64,000 bases of DNA from the NCBI GenBank assembly GCA_036874045.1, contig CM072340.1, forward strand, positions 5,099,001-5,163,000. Direction: 5' to 3'. Each line of letters begins with the position of its first letter. Within the stretch, counting starts at the first letter, position 1. Below the pieces are notes generated by a model. That model did not search any database and was not told where the DNA came from. It saw only the letters and a list, made by a program, of their open reading frames with translations. The position numbers and the translations under genes were made by a program. Positions 58,906-64,000 of the stretch are shown here, in pieces. This stretch comes from Cymodocea nodosa. Taxonomy: Eukaryota > Streptophyta > Magnoliopsida > Alismatales > Cymodoceaceae.

Positions 58906-59278
58906 TGTTTGTATGTATTTAGTTGTAGATGTAGTTTTTCTTTTCTTAATTCTTAGTAATTTTTCATTCTATGTATTAGTGTGTTAGTAGTTAACAATAA
59001 AATTTATTATTGCAAGTTCATGTCAAAATTTTATATGCTTATTATCATGCATCTATCCTTGTTGTTTCATGTCATCTTGAATTTATATGGTGAACCATTC
59101 ATGCTGAAATTTTATGATATATGATGGTACTTGTATACTTTGATGATATTTCACCATGTAAATAACTCTTGCATATACTCTTGAATTACATAACTGATGT
59201 GAATGTCTTAGTGCATGAAAAGTTGGGAGAGGCGCAGATAATAGGTTGATACGCATAGAGAATCAAAAAGAAACACAC
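58906..59278 (+). other. PG-A2 pol-gag spacer
   Basis: 373 bp, AT-rich, no ORF. It would have to hold whatever lets gag be made: a splice acceptor, an internal promoter or re-initiation. I see no convincing TATA box or polypyrimidine-AG site by eye. No CGTTGAGTTA palindrome is present, unlike in PG-B. Confidence 0.5.
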
Positions 59279-60574
59279 ATGGCAGCAAACAATAATGAGA
59301 GGAGGGTGGTGCTGAAGGACATGTTCTATCCTACACAGAGAAGTAGGATCACTTGCATTCAACTACCAGATGAGAATGGAGCACATTTTGAGTTGAAATC
59401 CCACTACATCAGCCAATTACCAAAGTTCATGGGACACGATGATGAGGATGCTTATGGCTTCCTTGAAGAATTTGAAGATGTATGCAACTTAATGAAGATA
59501 CAAAATCTGACAGATGATTCCATCCTATTGAGATTTGTTCCCTTTGCCTTGAGAGACCAAGCAAGAAGGTGGCTTCAAAGTTTACCACCCAACTCTATTA
59601 CTTCATGGGAGCAATTTAGTGCCATCTTTTTGAAAAGATTCTATCCAATTGCCAAAACAAATGAGATGAGAAAGGTTATTAATTCTTGCTATCAAATGCT
59701 AGAAGAATCATTTGCTAATTTCTTTAGCAGGTTCAATGAATTGCTTGTGAGGTGTCCACATCATGAGATACCCTTGTGGAGACAATGCCAAATCGTGTAT
59801 GATGGAATCCCTACATCGGTAAAGGGCTTGCTGGAATCCATGGTGCAAGGAGACTTTGCAAATCTTGAAGATACAGTGGCATGGAACTTCTTGGAAGAGT
59901 TGGCGGCAAAGACATTAAGTTGGGAGAAATCCTCTCCAAGATCTGAAACAAGGCAAGAGAAGGGCATTCATTCCATAAATGCAACCACGGCCCTTGAAAT
60001 GAAATATGGAAGCCTATTGAAAAGGGTTGAAGCAATAGAAGGAAAAGGGAAAGAACCAATCAAGTGCTTGGGATGTAATATGGTAGGCCATATTGTGAAT
60101 GAATGTCCTATGTTGGCTAACCCTTCTACTGATGTTCAGGAAATATACACAAGGAACAATCAAAGGCAAGAAGTTTATGGCAACTCCTACAACCCATCTT
60201 GGAGGAACCACCCAAACTTTTCATGGAGAAACTCACATTTTCAAGATAATCAACATGGTGAATCCTCAAATTTTCAAGGCAATCAACCTACACGAAATAC
60301 TATGGAATTGGCTAAGAAAAATGATCATTCAGTAGTAATAGAAGACATGGGAAAGAAGATAGACAGCTTGATCAAAGGCATGGAAGCATTCGCCATGAAC
60401 AAAGCTAAATATCAACCAATTGTGCATGCTAATGCACAATCAATCAGTAAGATAGAGGCACAACTATCCCAAATATTAGCAAGGCTTTGCGAGAGGGAGA
60501 AAGGAACCATTCCAAGCCAAGCTATCACAAATCCACGTGTCAACCAAGTGGAGACAACTTTAGGAGAAAAGTAA
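59279..60574 (+). CDS. Gag of PG-A2, complete, located 3' of pol
   Basis: ATG at 59279 (MAANNNERRVVLKDMFYP) opens 431 codons without a stop; an upstream non-ATG extension in frame is unlikely. The capsid core is clear: ITCIQLPDENGAHFELKSH, FVPFALRDQARRWLQSL, ITSWEQFSAIFLKRFYP, FFSRFNELLVRCPHHE. Next come a CX2CX4HX4C knuckle at residues 263-276 (CLGCNMVGHIVNEC), then YNPSWRNHPNFSWRN, a Gln/Asn-rich stretch and a C-terminal helix. It ends QVETTLGEK. Gag builds the virus-like particle and its knuckle binds RNA. It is the longest fully open, recognisable gene in the window. Its place after integrase is the reverse of normal. Confidence 0.96.
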   Translation: MAANNNERRVVLKDMFYPTQRSRITCIQLPDENGAHFELKSHYISQLPKFMGHDDEDAYGFLEEFEDVCNLMKIQNLTDDSILLRFVPFALRDQARRWLQSLPPNSITSWEQFSAIFLKRFYPIAKTNEMRKVINSCYQMLEESFANFFSRFNELLVRCPHHEIPLWRQCQIVYDGIPTSVKGLLESMVQGDFANLEDTVAWNFLEELAAKTLSWEKSSPRSETRQEKGIHSINATTALEMKYGSLLKRVEAIEGKGKEPIKCLGCNMVGHIVNECPMLANPSTDVQEIYTRNNQRQEVYGNSYNPSWRNHPNFSWRNSHFQDNQHGESSNFQGNQPTRNTMELAKKNDHSVVIEDMGKKIDSLIKGMEAFAMNKAKYQPIVHANAQSISKIEAQLSQILARLCEREKGTIPSQAITNPRVNQVETTLGEK

Positions 60575-62136
60575 AGAGAAGAATCACTTGCAATCAACAA
60601 GATAGCTAGAGGCAACCTTTTATCTCCACAACTTATGCTCGGCTTATTTGATAAGAGACTTATTTTATTTCATGCTTGAGATGTTTAATTTTAAAGAACA
60701 GAATTTGATGATATATTTGAAAGTAGTTAGATGCATGATTTTCAAATACTTGAAGGGTGTAGAATGGGTTAAAAGACTTTATCATGATATCATGTGTTTG
60801 TTTGACGAATTGATGTTCAACTATAATTAGAGTTAAATACATTTTATCTACACCACTTGAAGAGTAGTGCACAACAGGTATGCGCTAACATTTTTTTATT
60901 ACTTATTCTTATTGTTGAAACAATCCTTTCTACATTGAGGACAATGCAGGAACTAAGTGCGGGGGGGAGGAGAAAGTAAAAAAATGTTTTAGGATGCATA
61001 CTATAGCAATGAAATTGAAAATTTTCCAAATGTAAGTTTCTTTCACAAGCAAGTTGGTGGTAAGTTTGAAAATTCATTCTATATGTTGCATGCCACCATG
61101 TTTTATGTGTATCCATGATAAGAACTTGCATGTCAATTTTTTTTAGGAAATAGCTTTGTTAGTTTAATTTTGATTTTGAATTATTGCATCTTAGCCTTAC
61201 TAGCATGCTACTCAATCTCCATTGTATGCTCTTAAGGTTAAGATCATTAATTCTTTAGTAGTTTTAGCTTTGTTTTCATTTGAACTTAATTTCTTTTTGT
61301 GGCATGTTGAATTTTCTTCAGTAATGTTCTTTCCTTATGATGTCTTACACTTAGAGCTGAGCTTATCTTTAAGGTGAGGATAGGAATATGCATTTGAGAT
61401 GCCAACCATAGTTTCTTACTTATAACATATACACATTCTTGCACTAGACTCTTAATCATGTGGTATCTAGAGGACTCTTCTTATGACATGAATCTTGAGG
61501 AGTGGCTTAGGAAATCTTTCCAATAGGTTGTCCCATGAGAAGGGTAGATATATGAATTTGGGAATAAGGTTTGATACCTGTTCTCATAAGGTTGCTGGGG
61601 ACGGAGGCTAAGTAACCTCTTAGTCTTCACATGTAAACCCTTTATGGGAGGTATCCTAAGGGTAGTGGTAGGATGTGAGAAAAGAGAGGTTTCAAAAAAA
61701 AAAAAAAAAAAATGGAAGAAGTTATTCTATAGAATGAATAAAGAAAATACTTTTATAGAATAAAAAAAAAAAAAAACTCAATTGAAAATAAAGGGGCAAT
61801 GTACTAGAGGATAGAAGCCTAAAGAAACCTTCATGTATTCTTGGATTAAGTGAGATGAACCTAGATGCTATTGATTATGGGTCTAAGCACTTTGCACTTA
61901 ATAGTATCTTAAAAACTTATTTTCCTTAGGTTGGCATTAGATGTCTATTCTATATTCCTCACCATTACAGGAACTCAACTTGTGAGTGGAGATTATCTAT
62001 AAGTATTGTTGCATTACTTGGTGAGAATTTAATTTGCCTTAATTTTCTTTATTGTGTTTGTTTGTTAAAAGGGGTTCCTTAATCTTTTCTTCTTTAAATT
62101 TTGCTAGAGGACTAGCAAAGTTTAAGTGTGGGGGGG
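60575..62136 (+). other. PG-A2 3' noncoding region with two hairpin/G-tract modules
   Basis: 1.56 kb with no gene. Module 1: hairpin CATTGAGGACAATG (60933-60946), then AAGTGCGGGGGGGAGG (60955-60970). Module 2: hairpin GCTAGAGGACTAGC (62103-62116), then AAGTGTGGGGGGG (62124-62136), directly at the LTR. A tracts lie at about 61694-61712 and 61762-61775. The same layout is found in PG-A1. Confidence 0.8.
62117..62136 (+). other. PG-A2 polypurine tract
   Basis: AAAGTTTAAGTGTGGGGGGG lies directly before the 3' LTR and is the expected plus-strand primer. Similar tracts are known in Athila/Tat elements. Confidence 0.85.
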
Positions 62137-63673
62137 TGTTCAAGCTTTAATTTTGCCCATTTTTAATGAATTTTATAAGTAATTTTGCATGATATTATAT
62201 ATCTATGGTGGATAAATGATATTAATTATAGGTAATATAAGTCTTGAAATATAGTGCAAGATAGAAATTTAATTAACAAGTGCATCCCCCATTGGATATA
62301 ATTTTACATGGAACACATTGATTTATTTTGCATGTCCTATGTTGGCTAACATCTCTTGGAGTTCAACTTCCATTAATTGTAGGTAACATATATATGGGAG
62401 GAGCTTAATGCAAAAGACCAAAGAAGATGTAAAGAATCAAAAGTTGGTGGACTAAACTTTAAAGAAGAGGACATGCCAACACCTTATTGGCCCTCCTAGA
62501 TCTATGGCATCTTATTGGCTTGGTGATAAAACCAAGGTGCCACATCAAAGAGAGAGAAGACAAAACAACATAAATACAAGGGGAGAGGATTTTCGGCCAT
62601 GACCTTGGTGCTTCCAACGAGAGAAATAAGGAGGAGAAGAAGCTTGGAGGTGAGGCTTGTGCTTCCAAAGAGAGACCATCCATTCATGCTATTCACCATT
62701 CCAAGGGCTAAGGAGAAGACGTCCAAGCTTGGAGGTGGATTTGCTGCCAAGTTCCATTGAATTCAAAGCTCTAGAGAAGAAGATAAGAAGCTCCTAAGGT
62801 AGTGACAACTCTTAGAGTTTATTATTTTCTTGTGTAGAAGGAAGAATTGATGAGAAATGGTGGTGAACATCTCAATTATATGTCCTCTTAGCTAGATAGA
62901 GTTCAATGAATGTATATGAATGTTTAATTCTTCTTTTCAACTTCTAATTTGCATCCTCTATTCACGTGTATTGTTGGGGCTGTTGGTGAGGCTTTCACAC
63001 GAGTGAATGACACTCATCAATGGTGGCTTGGCGCATTTGAGAAGAAGGTGTGAATTGAAAGAAGAAGAAAATAAGTGTTGATGTTCATTTGAATGAAGAA
63101 CCTATCACTTATATCTAGTTGTTAATTTTAATTTCAGTAGTTAATTGAGTTTGTTATATCTTATATTGATCACATTTTGTCCTAATCAATCTCCAAAAAG
63201 AATTTCTAATGCAAGTAGTATAGTATAGTTTAGCTAGATTAGCAAATAGCATAGTTGCATGCATTTAGTATAAATTAGAATAGAGTAGTATAGTCTATTG
63301 AACCTTCTTGTTTTATTTTTCTTTCCTTAATATTGATGCATGGATATCACTTCTGAAATCACGTGGAACTTGTGTGCATGTTATAATTGAATGAGTTGAT
63401 AGATTTACAAGTAAAGAAATTGATTCACATCACCATTTTCCACTACACATTGCCTTGAAATTGCATGATTTGTGAGCTTGTGTTAACTTTGATTATTCTA
63501 CATTCACATGTCATTAATTTACTGAAGTATACCTAAGAGCTTGAAGAACAAGTTGAGTAATAGTTGATTAAGTCATAAACACAATCCTTGTGGAAGAATG
63601 ACTTGTATTTGCCATGTACACCAAAAGAACTGTGCACTTGCAGCAAAGCTTGAGCTAAAAATATAGCTCAACA
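62137..63673 (+). repeat. PG-A2 3' LTR
   Basis: 1537 bp, same ends as the 5' LTR. It is followed by the ATTAT duplication at 63674-63678. Confidence 0.97.
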
Positions 63674-64000
63674 ATTATATCACTGAAAACTTAATCACTT
63701 ACAATCTTGCCTCCTCTCCCTATAGAATCACGAACGAAGAGTTGTAAGTTGATCTCCTCCTTAGTATATTGGCATTAACCTGAAACCAAGGCTAGAAGCT
63801 TTATGATCTCCTAAGATATGAGTCGATGCTTAGTGAAAATGGCTTCCCTTTCTGTGATGCGATCACTCCTCACAATGGTTGTTAGTCATCATGTTTGGCT
63901 TGGAATCGACCCGACATCCGAAAAGTATCCTCACAGACCTCCAATGGTTGGTGATTTTGGTGGTGTTGTGGAGCTTCAAGGAACTTCTGATGCTTCCTAT
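63674..64000 (-). repeat. PG-B2 5' LTR, segment 3, running off the window
   Basis: Continues the PG-B LTR in the minus orientation (compare 9255-9575 in PG-B3), starting with the ATTAT duplication. The LTR start and the target duplication of PG-B2 lie beyond 64000. Confidence 0.9.

Larger units (their letters stand above)
52780..63673 (+). mobile_element. PG-A2: young, nearly intact permuted gypsy element (pol before gag)
   Basis: A 10,894-bp plus-strand element. The LTRs are 52780-54316 and 62137-63673, both 1537 bp, with about three differences seen by eye. ATTAT flanks it at 52775-52779 and 63674-63678. The order is: LTR, tRNA-Asp primer site, pol (1479 codons with one TGA), gag (431 codons, open), 1.56 kb of noncoding DNA with two hairpin/G-tract modules, LTR. 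Pol domains and gag sequence are Athila-like. The gene order is opposite to that of all standard gypsy groups I know. Perfect ends and target repeats argue against misassembly. Confidence 0.96.

Noticed and set aside
59246..59278. Upstream extension of PG-A2 gag
   Set aside because: The codon at 59246 is TTG. The first ATG in frame is 59279, in a good context.
52780..63673. Explaining the gag position by two elements joined end to end
   Set aside because: There is no LTR or LTR remnant between pol and gag, the outer LTRs match each other, and one target duplication flanks the whole unit.

Overview
The window is nuclear DNA of a flowering plant, and almost all of it is nested LTR retrotransposons. 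Evidence: AT-rich sequence, Athila-like Ty3/gypsy and SIRE-like Ty1/copia polyproteins, tRNA-Asp and tRNA-iMet primer sites, 5-bp target duplications, and a short plastid insert carrying petN. The species cannot be told from the sequence. I see no ordinary single-copy host gene. The only host-type protein is an F-box-like protein carried inside one retrotransposon family.

Three families are present; the names are mine. PG-A (gypsy) has copies at 1-3869 (left end cut by the window) and 52780-63673 (complete). PG-B (gypsy, large) has four copies: B1 at 3870-7208 (+), B2 (-, outermost) split over 7209-8465, 31891-34220, 52732-52779 and 63674-64000, B3 at 8466-31890 (-), and B4 at 15737-28634 (+). 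CO (SIRE-like copia) has a solo LTR at 4412-5647 (-), CO-2 at 34221-52731 (-) and CO-3 at 40902-50859 (+).

Target duplications fix the nesting. B3 sits in the PR-RT linker of B2 (AGTAT), and B4 sits in the integrase of B3 (ATATT). CO-2 sits in the 5' LTR of B2 (ATCTC), and CO-3 sits in the gag of CO-2 (TCTGG/TTTGG). PG-A2 also sits in the B2 LTR (ATTAT), only 48 bp from CO-2. The solo CO LTR sits in the B1 LTR (TTTTG). PG-A2 is the youngest by eye, with about three differences between its two 1537-bp LTRs; the CO-3 LTRs differ by roughly 5% over the first 195 bp.

The main result is gene order. In PG-A2 the pol gene (zinc knuckle, PR, RT, RNase H, integrase) comes first and a complete, uninterrupted gag comes last. 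This is the reverse of the usual gypsy order, and it lies inside matched LTRs and a target duplication. The clearly different PG-B family has the same permutation, cut at the same place (before an LRSG motif), and then adds more: pol, extra ORF, gag, F-box-like ORF. The extra ORF is homologous to the ORF found after pol in the CO copia elements, so two superfamilies share an accessory gene.

In PG-B the inter-ORF spacers carry palindromes built on CGTTGAGTTA/TAACTCAACG, and TATA-like sites precede gag and the F-box-like ORF. This would fit separate expression of the downstream ORFs. PG-A and PG-B also carry a small hairpin with an AGGA loop in front of a G-rich tract. In PG-A it occurs twice, with different but still paired stem sequences. 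All positions and identities were read by eye.
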